Notes: generated from the sequence alone by a model not told the origin. 64,000 nucleotides of DNA from Coffea arabica (GCF_036785885.1 NC_092329.1:8866001-8930000); one strand, 5' to 3'; shown: positions 1 to 12,634, numbered from the stretch's first letter. Program-made: numbers and translations.

Positions 1-400
1 AGGTTGACTAACCACAGATTACTAGCTACGTTATGGCTATTCAAGTATCATTGGAAATTTCACAAAATAAGTTTCAGCACAGTCATCTTTCAATGAGCTT
101 AATTAGCATACTAGACCATTACCTCGAACCATGCCTCTACCTCAATTGTCATGTCATAACATAATTTACACCAACAAAACTCTATTCTTAAGGTTTAATT
201 TTCAAGAATTTGATTCAAATTCAATTAAGAGCAGAACGGAACTAGATTATAACCAAATAAAAACAAGTACTTGCTGGATCCATTTTCAGTCTGTCTAGAG
301 AGTAGCTAATTAGCTACAATACAAGCAGCAAAATCATTTAAAAAAAAAACTGAATTGTCTAAATTTGAGCCAAAAGGGATCATGGGAAATAGAGAAAAAC
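1..400 (-). other. CIPK8 intron 1 (partial)
   Basis: This stretch follows the first coding exon of the CIPK8-like gene on the minus strand. The donor site reads CAG|GTTTTT at 401/400. It is AT-rich with no kinase-like reading frame, as expected for an intron whose next exon lies beyond the left edge. The CIPK8 branch of the family is known to be intron-rich, which fits. Confidence 0.75.
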
Positions 401-559
401 CTGGTCGACCATCTTGTGCTTGATGATGGTGGAACGATCGAGTATTTTCATGGCAACACTCTCCCCTGTCTCTGTATTTTGGGCAAATTTAACTTTAGCA
501 AATGTTCCTTCTCCTATTGTTCTTCCTATCTCATACTTGCCTACTTTCCTCACCACCAT
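401..559 (-). CDS. CIPK8: CBL-interacting protein kinase 8-like, first coding exon (partial)
   Basis: Read on the minus strand from ATG 559-557, this exon encodes 53 residues and ends in phase 0 at a CAG|GT donor. The N-terminus (MVVRKVGKYEIGRTIGEGTF) is the start of a CIPK/SnRK3 Ser/Thr kinase. Residues 13-20 form the glycine-rich ATP loop (IGEGTFAKV) and ESVAMKI holds the ATP-binding lysine. The wording matches CIPK8 better than CIPK23 or SOS2/CIPK24. CIPKs bind Ca2+-loaded CBL proteins through a C-terminal NAF motif and phosphorylate membrane transporters; CIPK8 is linked to nitrate and salt responses. The activation loop, NAF and PPI regions lie off the left edge, so only the 5' end is visible. 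The start is supported because it gives the family's usual N-terminus with no upstream extension. Confidence 0.93.
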
Positions 560-940
560 TTTCTTGTCCTTTTTCTTTTATTTTCTAAAAAATTCTAGTA
601 CTAAATTTTGAACTGTTCAAAATTTCAAAATTTTCCTTGCTCCTCCTTCCCTAGCTTCCCACCATTTCCTCTTTATCAATTCTCTCAACCAGACCACATT
701 GATCATCAAAATCACCGAAACTTGTTTAAATTAATCAATTTACAAAATCCCTTCGCTAAAAATATATTAACAAAAAGAAAAGTAGGAGCAAGAAAGAAAG
801 AAGATTAGGTTTGATAAAGTAGACAAAGAGAGAAAAAGCGGAGAAAGAAAAGAAAGGAAATGGGTTTTGTAGTGGCAGAGTGGTAGAAGTGGTTGAAAAA
901 AGGTATTATAGTGAAGTGAAAGCGAGGTGAAGAGAAAATT
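560..940 (-). promoter_or_regulatory. CIPK8 5' leader and proximal promoter
   Basis: This is the sequence upstream of the CIPK8 start on the minus strand. It has pyrimidine- and purine-rich tracts typical of a plant 5' leader and no convincing coding sequence. A Mutator-like foldback element is inserted at 941, about 380 bases upstream of the ATG, so it bounds the undisturbed promoter. No TATA box can be assigned with confidence. Confidence 0.4.
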
Positions 941-1817
941 GGGATGATTTCAGAAACCTCCCCTGAATTTTTTGACTATTTCACTGACCTCCCCCAGGTA
1001 TCAAAAATTACACTAATCTCCTCTAAAGTTAATTATCTTATAACATTTAGACCCAATTGATAATTAAAAGTAATATTAGGAGAGAAAATATATTATAATT
1101 TCATCACTACCCCTCATCTACAACATTATTTAATTAATTTAATACCAATCCATACATTAAAAAAAGCACTAAAATTTGTTGTTGTCATTAGAGATCAAAT
1201 CATATACAGTATCAAAAAATAATATATCATGTTATATTTTTTACTTAATACAATATCCAATTACTCTTTTCAATTATATACCCATTGTCAAACATGATCT
1301 GCAATAAATAATTAAGAAATTTGCAATCAAAATATCACAAAGAATAAACTTTAACATCATAAATATACTTATCAACATATTAAAATTAGTTGTTGAGAAT
1401 TTTATGGAATTAAAGTTCACTCTTTGTAATATTTTGATTACAGATTTTTTTTATTATTTGTTGTTAATCATGTTTAATGGTGAATTTGCCACTGAATAAT
1501 GCAATTTAGATCTTACATTAAATCAAATGTATAGAATGATATGCTATATTTGATACCATATGTGATTTAATTCCTAATGATAAACAACAAATTCTAGTAT
1601 TTTCTTTAATATATAGGTGGGTATTAAATTAATTAAATAATTTAGTAGATAATGGGCAATGGTGGAATCATATTATTTTCTCTCTCATAATATCACTTTT
1701 TAATTGTTGATTGGACCTACATGTTAAACCTTAAGGGAGATTAGTATAATTTTTAAAATTTGGATGAAAGTTAGTGAAATAGTCAAAAACCTTAGGGGAA
1801 ATTTCTGAAATTATCCC
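941..1817. mobile_element. Mutator-like foldback element (877 bp)
   Basis: The ends are GGGATGATTTCAGAAACC and the inverse GGTTT..GAAATTATCCC, and the arms hold the motif acctcccctga. The 9-bp sequence GAGAAAATT flanks both ends exactly (932-940 and 818-826 past 1000, i.e. 1818-1826), which is a target duplication of Mutator size. No transposase is encoded. The same end sequence recurs at 8075-9080, 48293-50883 and 48822-50410. Confidence 0.88.
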
Positions 1818-1984
1818 GAGAAAATTAGTGGGGTTTGTTGATGGGAATGGAATAATAGTGGTACCAATTGATTTCCAGTCACCAGTCAACTGTCGCCACA
1901 CTAAACTCAACAGTGTCTCAAGTGAGAAAGGCGACGGCTAACTATTTCTATATGTTATATTTCATTTCTTCGCCTTGTTTTCCA

Positions 1985-2120
1985 TGCATATGGCATCTTA
2001 AAAAGTTCTGAGTCAGGCCTTCACCCAAGTAAGAGTCAGACTCTATGAGTACTCTCCGAGTCGAATTCGGATTAGTCTCATTAAGAGTGAAAATATCGGA
2101 TGCTCAAAGCACAAAAAAAA
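1985..2120 (+). repeat. SINE-like retroposon, family 2
   Basis: This segment (cttaaaaagttctgag .. gattagtctcattaag .. gatgctcaaagc followed by an A tract) is closely matched at 62758-62885, which also ends in A10. Two dispersed copies in the same orientation, each with a 3' A tail, suggest a short non-LTR retroposon. I could not define target duplications or clear box A/B motifs. Confidence 0.5.
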
Positions 2121-3179
2121 ATGTATAGATTCCAACGCCCAACTTCCCACTTCTTCATTTCTTTGCCAATGGTTTGAGGACACTTGTTAATGGTAAACTC
2201 TTGTGATTTGTCATAAATATTTGCTCACCTTTTAAATCTAAAATGTGTAGTCTTTTAAAAAAGAAAATGTTTAACCAATTTTCAAAATATTAACATCTAA
2301 ATCGTAATTAATGAGTTCATCAAAATCATTATTTAGGCAAGCTCTTTTATTTTAGAAGAAGGGAAAATGTTTTTTTATTTTTAAGTCAACATACATGGAT
2401 ACTATATAAGTTTATGAAGACATTATAAAATTCAATATGGACAACTGGCTCGAATAGTACTTAAAAAGTTTTTAGTGAATCACTTTTGGATTTGCGATTT
2501 TTATTTTTGGACAACGTTATTCTTTAACATTTATTATTGGGCTAATTTAAATCCTCCACTTTAATTTCTGATAATGTTTATCTGTTAATTTTTATTATTG
2601 GATCAACTTGACAAAGTCGTGATTTCGTATTTTTTATCACTTACTTAAGTTTTAAAGTTTATTATATATATATATAAATATCGAGTATTGGATATTGGGT
2701 TTTTAGCGTCCTTCTGTCAAATCTTATCGAATTATCCATCGATTACTCCTTATCAATACCAAACCTTAATGAATAACTCATGGGTCGTTTAATCGAATTA
2801 ACCATTGGATTGAATGCCTACGAGTGTCAAATTTTACCATATCTATTGCCATCCCTACTTTTGGAGTACTAATTGTCGAAATTGAAGATTCTTTCAATCC
2901 ATTTTTCATTTTACATAAAATTATAAGGAGATATACAAATATAATTAAACATTAGTGAAGTCATGTGGCAATATGCAAAATCATAATAAGTTTATTACTA
3001 ATTTTCCCTTCTTTTAGGAGCGCTCACAATATTTTCCCCCTCCCTTTCGTTCCTCTTATTTTCTATTTCTCGTTTCCATTATCAGGATTATAGTGTGTGT
3101 GTGTGTGTGTTTTTTTTTGGGTCTAAGGTAAACATTGTGAAGATATGAATTGTACATGTAATTGTGAATAAAGGGGGGG
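2121..3179. other. Intergenic, no gene seen
   Basis: AT-rich sequence with stops in all frames. The only structured part is a (TG)n microsatellite at about 3092-3110, followed by a T tract. Confidence 0.6.
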
Positions 3180-3450
3180 AAAAAAAAAGAAAAAGTGCCA
3201 CAGAAACTGTCAAAGGACTGGGCAGCAAACTTGTGTTTGGTCATTGTGGAAATAATAAATTTGAGGGAAAATTTGTGCAAAACTTGAGAATCAGTTGTCA
3301 TGTTGTGCTGAGTTAAATTGCTTTTGTAGACTTCAAAGTCTTCACTACGTTTGATCATCTTATTGTTAGTGGCGTCCAGTGGATAATATAAAAAATCAAC
3401 AAAGTGCATGGCATGCCAAGCAAAAGTCATAAAACGACATAAGTATACAG

Positions 3451-3507
3451 TTTTTTTTTTTTTTTTCTTTTGGTAGAAACAAAAATATCCTATTAAGTAT
3501 TACAACC
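3451..3507 (-). repeat. Remnant of a SINE at the site shared with copy B
   Basis: This 57-base T-rich piece lies between acataagtatacag and acataagtaaacag (13 of 14 identical). Copy B has a full-length SINE at the equivalent site (6526-6742). The bases next to the T tract (gtttctacc on the minus strand) match the 3' end of that SINE, so this looks like the same insertion after an internal deletion. Confidence 0.55.
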
Positions 3508-4332
3508 ACATAAGTAAACAGCTAATTAATCCCAGTTGCAAGTGAATGACATCATTGGTGGAAAGGAAGTTCCTTTTTTTTTTTTTTTTGCCCTTTTCAA
3601 TCTCAAATCCTCAGCTTAGTTAGCTTGTTTAATGTGTAGATTTAATGTTCATGTTAACAAATTTGTATTTAATCTGTACAACTATTACTGCATAGGGTAC
3701 TGTAGTATTGATTGCTTATTAAAGGGGCTCAAATTTTGAATTTTGTTCCTTTCTTTCTTTCTTTTTTTTTTGTTTTTGATTAATGCATACTTTTGTTTCA
3801 TGAAATCCTTTTTAGCATCATTATCCGTCATTAGTCAAACAAATTAGGCTCTCATTTTTTTTTCTTACTTTTCAAACAAATTGGATTGTGATTTTTGCAG
3901 AAAAATGTTTACTTTTATCGTAAACATATTTTTTAATCATTTTTTTAAATTCATATATATCAAATTGTTACAGTATATTTTTTTATAAAAAAACTTCTAA
4001 AAATAACAATCCAAACGAATAAAGTCATTAGATTTCGTACCAGCAAACAAAAAAAGATTAAATCAAGATCTCGATCTTCGACATTTTAAATTTGCTACTT
4101 GTAAATATTTTCAACATGCTTCATCAATATATATATATATTTATATTATATAATTAGATGTAGATCGAGTTCAAATTTTGCTTCAGCTTCAAAATTCATA
4201 TGCATGTGGAATCCGTGTCTAAGTATAGATGTTCATTATATTACAGACACATTGGTAAGACATTCAAAATGCGATGGCGACCATGAGTTTCACGTAATGT
4301 AGCATTTCATATAGGTGGTACGACACTATACC

Positions 4333-4775
4333 AAAAAATAGTATCAAAAAATAGTAGTATCAGGCAGATTATTTCAGATAGAAATGGAGAAAATCAACAA
4401 TTTAACAAAAAATAATAACTAGCACAAACGATGAGTAACGGACAAGAACTAATATGGTTCGACTTAATCATCAAACCTACATCTACGGAGAGAAACATAT
4501 GTTCTTATTATGAAAAAGAAAATACTATAAAATTACAACTTGATTATCAAATCCAACTCTCGTATAATCTTTTCACCTATTAAGAACTCTCTCTCTTGTA
4601 AAATGCTAATATACCTATTTATAGAACATCATTTGGCCAAAAATCAAATAATATTAGAATGAAACTTTATTATCTACTCCAAGTAACTAAACAATTAGGA
4701 AATTAGTTACTTCCACACAAAATAAGAAATTTGACTAAAAGAAATTAAGCCAATTTTTTAATAAAAAAAAAAACT
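4333..4775 (-). mobile_element. Probable solo LTR (copia-like), minus strand
   Basis: Copy B lacks this block at the equivalent place, so it is an insertion. Its reverse complement shares the order GGCTTAATTTCTTTTAG, a tataaatag TATA-like box and a late run resembling the 10732-11405 element. Promoter-like layout with no gene fits a solo LTR. The ends are not cleanly defined. Confidence 0.5.
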
Positions 4776-5803
4776 TTACAACTCATACCTATGACCTTAA
4801 TTACGTTGATGGGAAATTAATTAAAGAACAAACAGTATACGTGTCTCATCTTGTCTTTGGTTATTATCGAAAGTCCTGAACAAGAATTGACATGACTAAA
4901 AGAGGGATGATTTGGTTCTCAGTTATTACCAGTCTTCGTCGGAAGAAGGAGGAGGGAATGCATGAGAATTGGCTTTTATCGAGCAAAGACATTATGGTGG
5001 CCGACAAAGTTGTAACTTCTAAGACCAACCCCCTCTACAACTAGCGAACCTCAATGGAGCTGGCCCCCTTCCATCTTCCAACTGATCAATTTGACTATGC
5101 ATGCTTTCTATTTTGCTGCCACAAACACAAATGAAACTTTTTATTATCTACTAAATCTCTACACGAGTGTGTTTGGTTGTGTCAAATCTGAGATGTGATT
5201 TTTGTGGCCAGATCAGGTTTGGCTTTATTGGTGGGGAGAAATAATTGGCTATGCTATGATAATAATGCATCGAGGCAACTCATAACTCAAGAATGATTAT
5301 TTTTCGCTATTTGGCTGTGATTTTTGTTAAAAAAAAAAAAATTTAGCTTTTTTTGTTAATATATATTTTTAATTATTTTTATCTCATATATATCAAATCG
5401 TTATAATATTTTTTTTTACAAATATTCGTAAAAATAGCAATTCAAACCATAGTACAGAGCATGCTCATAATCAATTTTTCTTAACTTGTTTATGTAAAAG
5501 AAGAGTACATTTCGTGCTTCGCAATAATAATTGGCTCGTACGTTTTTTTGGCTAGGCGTCTAACAACTTCTGATACCTTAGAAGATGATTAGATGAGGAT
5601 TATTTAATTTATTAGGAGCACTAGCTCAGCCTACTTGCGAGTGAGAGCAATTGGCTGTCCAACTGCTGTGAAACACGTAAATTGACAGTGGTTTCTAGAA
5701 GATAGTGCATCTGTACCATGCAACGTAAGGGCTATTAGAAAACCACAATGGTTAAAACAGATCAAAGGAATAAAGAATCCAGCATTCTAGCAAAAGTGGC
5801 CTT

Positions 5804-5939
5804 GCTTGGATTGCTGTTTTCCGTAGAAAAATTTCGTCATTTTCCGTGAACACATTTCCCTATTACCTTTTTTCCTCACATACATCAAATCGCTACAGTA
5901 ATTTTTCCATGAAAAATGACAGAAAATGCAATCCAAACG
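5804..5939. mobile_element. Short MITE, TTTGGATTG/CAATCCAAA type
   Basis: About 136 bp beginning gcttggattgctg and ending gcaatccaaac, giving short inverted ends, with a conserved core (ccgtgaacaca, then atacatcaaatcgctacag). The same layout recurs at 7772-7934, 24445-24590, 30536-30680, 36373-36515 and 58312-58460, and more weakly at 3890-4020 and 5285-5450. Confidence 0.6.
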
Positions 5940-6525
5940 GGACCTAATATTTCTTTCATTTCCATTCATGCATTAGCCTCAATTTCTTATAGTTTCCTAG
6001 TTTTAGTTTTCTTCCTTCTTTTGAACAAAATTTTAAGCATTGGCAGATGCATGGGAAGGAATAAGCAAGAAACGAGAGGGTAAGAAGAAAGGAGATGGTG
6101 AAGACGAATCTACTGCCAAGTACCCAGAACAGTACCGAACAAAAACTCTTCTTCTCCAGTACGTTTTTTGTAGTGATCAAATAAATAGATGAATGATACT
6201 TGCAAAACAAAAAAAAAAAAATTTAACCAATTAAATAGTTCTACAAGAGAATCTCTTGACATCAAAACTACCAGAAGCAAGCTTCAAAGGACTGGGCTGC
6301 ATCTACAAACTGCGTTTGGTCATTGTGGAAACAGTAAATTGGAGGGAAAGAAAGTCTCTGCAAAACTTGGGAATCATTTGTCATGGTATGCTCAATTGAA
6401 TTGTCTTCGTACACTTCAAAGTCTTGAGTCTCTTGACTACGATTATAAGATCACCGCATTGATAATATGAAAAATCCAAAAACTGCATGCGATGCCAACA
6501 ATCTTAACATGACATAAGTATGCAG

Positions 6526-6742
6526 TTTTTTTTTTTTTTTTGGAGGATAGAAACAAGAGAAATGTTCTTGGGATAATTCGGAAGGGATTGAACCACCACC
6601 GGATCAGACGGGTGCACTGCACACGCACCTAAATTTTTTAAACAAAGCCATATTTAATTGTGACAAATTGATGGGAGGCAAGGTTCACCACCAAATCTTA
6701 ATGCATTGGTGGTGGCCACCAACCCAAAGGCTGGTGGTTAGC
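6526..6742 (-). mobile_element. SINE, family 1
   Basis: On the minus strand it runs from ccaccagcctttgggttgg through ggtggccaccacc and gcacccgtctgatccgg to an A tail (T15 on the plus strand). It matches the 26188-26490 SINE in order and wording. The flanks acataagtatgcag and acgtaagttacag look like a decayed target duplication. Confidence 0.7.
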
Positions 6743-7771
6743 ACGTAAGTTACAGCTGATACACGAAAAGTTTTCATTGGACCATGATTGATGCTAGTTG
6801 CAAGTGAATGACATCATTGTTGGAAAGGAAGTTTTTTTTTTTCCCCCTTTTTTCAATCTCAAATCATCAAGCTCAGTTAGCTTGTCTAATGTGTAGGTGA
6901 ATATGTTCTTGGAAAGGAAGCATAGGGTTCTGTTGAATTGATTGCTTATTAAAGGGGCTCAAAATTTCAATTTTGTTTGTTTGTTTCTTTTTTTTTTAAA
7001 AAAAAAAAAACAATGCATTCTTGTGTTTCAAGAAGTCTTTTTAAGCATTATTATCCGTCATTAGTCAAACAAATTGGGCTCTGACGTTTCTTTTTTACTT
7101 ACTTTTCGGACTTAAGAAGAAAAAGATGAATCTTTTGTCTTGTCGACTGTATTGTTCTGACTAAAATGTCAAATGAAAACATTTTACCTGTTTTAAACGT
7201 CTTTTCAACTCCATTTTTTTTTTTTGTTTGATGTTCAATGAATTGTCACCTTAGCCTTAAGATGCCCAAATAAGTAAAAAGTTAAAGCAAATAATTAACT
7301 TTAGAATTTTTACCTACTTCATTTGCCGTGGTAACCCGACATTAGAGAGAATCTAACTGAATTAGACAAAATTTATCCCATAAAAAAACTTGAAACATGC
7401 TCTTCATTCGAGCAGTTGTTTAATTTCTTTTGTTTTTCTTTTTAACAAGAAGGGGTAGAATTTATGAGGTAAGACGGAGAAGAGGGACTGAAAGTTGAAA
7501 CCCAGGACAATAAAGGAGACGAAACAAAAGACTCGACGTACCATAAAGTAATATAACATGGACTTAACCTTAATCATGTTTATTTCGGTCTTTAATTGAA
7601 AATATGCTCAAAACATGCACTCAAAGTTATACATGCCTGAGACCTCAGGGCCTCAGGGGGATCCCCTTTATATTTTATTTTTTGCCTTACTTGCCTCATT
7701 AAATCATTAGAACTCATACCAACCAATTAAAAAAAAAAAAAAAAAAGAGCCATCAGAAGATTAAATCAGGT

Positions 7772-7934
7772 TTGTTTGGATTGAGGATTATTTGTCAAAA
7801 TTTTTTTGCTTACATCATCATTACAATTTTCAACACACCTTTTTATCTTCCCAATTATCTTTTTATCTCATATGCATCACATCACAAAAAGTACTACAGT
7901 AAAAATATCTCAAATAATTTACAATCCAAATAGA
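7772..7934. mobile_element. Short MITE, TTTGGATTG/CAATCCAAA type
   Basis: Starts gtttggattgaggat and ends ttacaatccaaata, with inner motifs ttatcttcccaattatc and gcatcacatcacaaaaag that recur almost exactly at 58312-58460. Non-coding. Confidence 0.65.
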
Positions 7935-8034
7935 GCCGACTCGATCTTTTCCACTCAAATAGAAAAAATAAAATGAAAAAGATGATGCCGACCTTCTAAA
8001 TTTACTACTTGTAAGTATTTCAAACATGCTACAC

Positions 8035-8040
<6 letters not shown>

Positions 8041-8074
<34 letters not shown>
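8041..8074. repeat. (TA)n microsatellite
   Basis: Seventeen uninterrupted TA units. The next base begins a foldback element, so the element seems to have inserted into or beside the TA tract. Confidence 0.95.
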
Positions 8075-8077
<3 letters not shown>

Positions 8078-9080
8078 ATAATTTCACAAACCTCCCTTGA
8101 GGTTTCTGACAATTTCACTCGACTCCTCTCAAGTTTAAAAAATTATACTTACCTCCCTTGATATAGTAAAATATCTATAATGATCTACACTTGGTAGACA
8201 ATTTTAAATTTAAGGCAATAAATTTACAAAATCCAAAAAAAATCTATTTTCTGTCTCTTGTCTATTTTTGCCCCTCTCTTTACTAATTAATATAACCTCT
8301 TTTTATTATCTTTAATTTTGTGGATATTAACAAATTGAAATTACAAAATCAATAGAGAGAGCAGATTACGTGTCAAATTAAAAGGAAATGAAGAGACTCA
8401 CAATGATAGAGAAATAAATAATAAAATTGACGATTGAAATAGAAAAAAAAAACTAATGATCTGAAATTTGTCATAATTTGTTTGTTGTTGAGAAAAACTT
8501 TTATAAAATGTCAATAATTACATAAGGATTTCTTTCATTGGATTAGAAATTTTTTATTATGATTTTATTATGGAGGTAGAATTTATTCTCTACTTTTGGG
8601 ATATTAATATTTTTAAGACTATAGAAGGGTTATAATGGCGGTTCTAGGTCAGATTAGCTTGTATTGAACAGGTATTTGAGCATTGATATTTAATTTTGGG
8701 GTACAATTGGCTGTCAATGGTGTTTGTGTATGTGTTTTTTTCTTTCTTTTTTTTTTTTTTGCTTGGCAAGTATTGATACTATATATACAATTTGAAATTT
8801 TTCAATGGTTACTTGATTTTAAAACTTATACTTGGATGGTTGTTAGGAATTAGGCTTGTTAATTTATACAAAGCATGGAAGAAAATGATTGAGTATACTA
8901 TATTTTTCTTTCTTAGTTCTGTACAAAAGGGCAATTTAGGGTTTTTGTAAAAAAACTATCTCATTGGACCTATATTGTTATTAAACAGTAAAAGTAAGGG
9001 AGGTATATGTAATTTTTAAAACCTGAGGGGAGCTCTCTGTAATTGTTAAAAATCTCAGGATGGGGTTTGTGAAATTATCC
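8075..9080. mobile_element. Mutator-like foldback element (about 1.0 kb)
   Basis: Begins GGGATAATTTCACAAACC and ends with the inverse GGTTTGTGAAATTATCC. It interrupts copy B of the local duplication relative to copy A. Same end family as 941-1817. Target duplication cannot be read because the left flank is a TA microsatellite. No coding capacity. Confidence 0.8.
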
Positions 9081-9353
9081 TCATATATAAGCATGTCTGT
9101 CTCAAACATGCTTTAAAATTGCCATACTACCAAGTCCAGATCATTCATAAAATAAGCTGTAGGTCAAGTTCAAATTTTGCTTCAACTTCGAGATTCATAT
9201 GCATATGGAATTCGTGCCTAAGTATACATGTGAATATTGGATCGGCAAAGATATTCGCAAAGAAGTATGATGGTGCTTTATTTTGGTAAGACATCTCAGA
9301 ATGCGATGGCCATCAATTCGGGCGATGTGTTTTCACGTAATGTATCATTTGAC

Positions 9354-9563
9354 GGATTTGGGGCAGGGACGGTCCAGATTGGACTTCAAAAAAATGTGCG
9401 GCTCAGATAACAAGTGGTAACTCGATTTCCGCGCCAAGTGTGGGGCCCACCACTATCTGTTGTGAAAATACAACCTGTGGAAAAAAAGTTACACGGTGAA
9501 CAAAAGAAGTTACGCGCTGTTGATGAAGAGGAAATTTGTCAGGGACGTCCCTGCCCCGAGTCC
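9354..9563. mobile_element. Mutator-like MITE (210 bp)
   Basis: Ends are GGATTTGGGGCAGGGACG and the inverse of GGACTCGGGGCAGGGACG (16 of 18 identical). The 10-base sequence ATCATTTGAC flanks both sides exactly (9344-9353, 9564-9573). The equivalent place in copy A, near 4300, reads gcatttcatataggtgg without the insert, so the empty site is visible within this window. Confidence 0.9.
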
Positions 9564-10077
9564 ATCATTTGACATAGGTGGCAGTCGCCCAAAAAAAAGT
9601 GACACTCCATTAGATTGATGGTCATCAAAAACTTTACAACTCATACCGATGACCTTCATTTTACGTTGATGGGAAATTAATTAAAGAACAAACAGGGTAA
9701 GCGTCTCAACTTGTCTTTGTTTATCATCGAAAGTCCTAAACAAGAACTGAAAATGAGTAAAAGAGGGATGATTTGTTTCTCAGTTATTAGTTGCGTAAAG
9801 TCTTCATCAGAAAAAGAAGGGAATGCATGAAAAAACTAAGAAGTATCGACCAAGCTCTCCATACAAGTAGTGAACTCCAATGGAGTTGGCTCCACTTCAA
9901 CTTCTAACTAATCGATTTGACTTCTCTTTCTAGTTTGCGGCCACATACGCAAATGAAACAATCTGTCCACGAGTATGTTTAGTGGTGTCAAATCTGATCT
10001 GAGATATGACTCTTGTGGCCAGATCACGTTTGGCTTTATTGGTTGGGGGAAATAATTGGCTATGCTGTGATATTAAT

Positions 10078-10521
10078 TAGGAATGTCCAACGAATTCGAA
10101 TTCGATAAATCGAAAGTTTGAATTCGAAATTTTTCAAAAATTTGGTAGTAGAATTATCGATCGAATTCAATTTCGAATTAGAATCGAATTCCGAATTCGG
10201 AAACCTTTTTTTCTTTTTAGTTAGATGTATTATTATGTAATATAAAATTTATATTACATATATTATAAAAAATATTAATATATATAATATATATATTATA
10301 AAATGAAATCGAAATCGGAAATTTCTATTTCTATTTCTGATTTCGAATTATGAATTCGAAACCAAAAATTCCGATTTCAAAAACTCCATTGCCGAATTCG
10401 AACCAAATTTGCATAATTCAAAATCAGAAATTTCGATTTCAGTGTCGAATTCCGAATTACCGATTTCAAAAATTTTGAATTCGGTTGGTAAATCGAAATT
10501 TTTTGATTTTGCACACTCCTA
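10078..10521. mobile_element. hAT-type MITE rich in GAATTCG (444 bp)
   Basis: Ends are TAGGAATGTCCAA and the inverse of TAGGAGTGTGCAA. An exact 8-bp duplication ATATTAAT flanks it (10070-10077, 10522-10529), and the uninterrupted counterpart is near 5265 in copy A. The interior is built from gaattcgaattcg-like and aaatcgaaat-like motifs on both strands, so it can fold on itself. TAG...CTA ends and 8-bp duplications are hAT hallmarks. Confidence 0.9.
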
Positions 10522-10731
10522 ATATTAATACATCGAGGCAACTTATGAGTATAACCCTAGAATCATATTTTTGCTATTTACTAAGTAAAACATGGTACAA
10601 TTTGCTCACGGATCAATTCTTCTTAAACTTGTTCGATGATCTGCACTTGACACATAATTATTTGGTATAGGTTCATGTTTTGGAAGCTCCAGTTATCATT
10701 GGCTGCTAATAGTGACTATGGTATGAATATC

Positions 10732-11405
10732 TGTTAGAAATTTGGCTTAATTTCTTTTAGGTAGATTCCATATTTTATGTGAAAGTAACTAGTTTTCTCA
10801 TTGAAATAGTAGTCAAAAATTTTCCATTTAAATGAGTTTAGAAATTAGAAGAAATTTTCTATTTTGTATAATTTTAGGTATTTATATGAGTTTAGGAATT
10901 AGAAGTTACTTCCATTCTGCATAAGTTTATAAATTACTAGTAATTATTTTCTATGATTACTTGGGTGTTAATTAAGTAATGTGACTTATAAATAGATGGA
11001 GTAAGGATTGGTATAATACATAAGGGGCGACATATAGTTTTATACATAGGGTGAAAAAAGGGTTCTTGAAAGGTGAGAGAAATTATACAAGAGTTAGGTT
11101 TAATTTGGATTTAAGTTATATTTTTGTAGAAATTTTCATAATAAATAAATAATGTGTGTTATGGCGTGAGCTTAATAATGAAGTCGAATTACATTCAATC
11201 CTGCACATTATTTATTTTCGTGCTTGTATCTTGTTTGTTATTAAATTATTATGTATTTGATGTCTCCACAATGATTTATTCCACATCTAACTCCTAACTA
11301 TGTCGAATTAAACATAGTAGCTTACGTAAGTACGAGGAAAACAGAAATAAGACAATAATATCTTTACAAACAACTTGTTGCTCAACTAGTGATAAAACGC
11401 CAACA
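10732..11405 (+). mobile_element. Probable solo LTR (copia-like)
   Basis: Starts TGTTAGAAATTTGG and ends GCCAACA, so it has TG..CA ends, with a tataaatagatgg TATA-like box about 260 bases in and no internal gene. It is absent from the matching place in copy A (near 5470). A 5-bp target duplication is not evident, so the exact ends are provisional. Confidence 0.5.
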
Positions 11406-12634
11406 AAGAAAGAGGAAGAACAGAGCACCGAGAGAGATGAAGATACATGAAGGGGCAGCATGAGTACATTTGGTGCTACGCAATAACAATTGGCTCGTAC
11501 GTTGTATTTGCTAGGTGTCTAACGATTTACTTCTGATACCTCAGACGATGAAGATGAAGATAATTTAATTTATTGGGAGCACTAACTCTGCTTGCCTGTG
11601 AGAGCAATTAGTTGTTCAACTGCTGTGAAACACATAAATTAAACTGACGGTGGTTTTTAGAAGATAGTGAAAATGTATCATGCAACGTAAGGTCTATTAG
11701 TAGTAAACCAAAATGATTAAAAGAGAAAAAAGAAATAAAGAATCTAGCATTCTGGCAAAAAGCCTAATTCTTCTTGACTTTTTATTCTTCTACCTATATA
11801 GTAAAGCACGAATGGCTTTGTTGAAGGTAGTGGTTGTTGTGTTGATGTAGCAGCATTTTATTGGCTGGAGTTTGGTCATCATTCACGTGAGCCTCGCGTG
11901 GTTTCGCCAGGAGGAGGAGTGGGAATTCTTGCTGTTGTCCGAGAAGAAGCAAGTGAGAACCTTCGGTTTTTGAGAAGAAGCCGTTTCTCTGTAGCGTGAG
12001 TACCATTTGTCTGGTCAACAGCTTGCTAGCTGAGTGAGCTTATGTATGACGTTGGTGATGGTTTGATTGATGACAAGTGTTGGCTGATGGGCTCAATGTG
12101 TGGTATGATTTGACGATATTGCCCTTCTTTTAAAATCAAATGTACCGTTGTATCTTGCTGAGGTTCTTCTTTGTCTTTGCGATTTGGTGAGAAGAGTTTC
12201 AGCTCTGCTCTAGAGAGCTACCAAAAAACGCCTTTTTTGCTCTTTCCTTTGATTGACAAGACTGAAAACTCTTTGTTTCTCTTATGTATGCAGAGGTTGC
12301 TACGTTTCTGGTGCCGCCTTTTCCAGGTACCGTCATCATGATCCGCGGTAGCTGTGCCTCATTTTTTTTCATTGTTGTTTTCTTCTTCTCCTGCTGCTTG
12401 CTTCTTGGTTCTGAGCTATAGCCTCGTTTCTTTTTCCTACTTTTTCTTTTCTTAGTAAGATTTGGTGTCTTGCTGCCTTTTTGCATAAGGTTTGATTCCG
12501 CTATTATTTTTTATTTTGAGCTCCTTGCAAGCGCCTTGCCTGCATTGTCGTGCTTATTTGGTTCTTTTCCCCCTAAATTTTATGCCCTCTTCAGCTGTTA
12601 CTGTTGCATTGCCTGTTTGCTTTGCTTTGCGTCT

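Larger units (their letters stand above)
3180..5945. repeat. Local segmental duplication, copy A
   Basis: Blocks here match copy B in the same order and orientation: 3197-3440 with 6275-6515, about 3535-3620 with 6797-6880, 3700-3850 with 6925-7085, 4087-4290 with 7990-8040 plus 9150-9330, 4770-5060 with 9630-9870, and 5450-5800 with 10590-10640 plus 11455-11765. Divergence is visible, so the duplication is older than the insertions that break one copy only. I see no conserved open frame, so it is probably duplicated non-coding DNA. Confidence 0.8.
5946..11785. repeat. Local segmental duplication, copy B
   Basis: This is the partner of copy A, enlarged by later insertions: a SINE (6526-6742), a MITE (7772-7934), a foldback element (8075-9080), a Mutator-like MITE (9354-9563), a hAT MITE (10078-10521) and a solo LTR (10732-11405). 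Its first part (5947-6210) matches 24165-24390, so a third, truncated unit begins on the far side of the Helitron. The repeat unit is therefore about 3 kb without insertions. No gene is recognisable. Confidence 0.78.

Noticed and set aside
365..611. Plus-strand open frames at the left edge
   Set aside because: They are antisense to the CIPK8 first exon, whose minus-strand translation is unmistakable.
5956..6210. Minus-strand frame with a signal-peptide-like stretch
   Set aside because: The homologous piece at 24165-24390 does not keep the frame, so it is not conserved coding.
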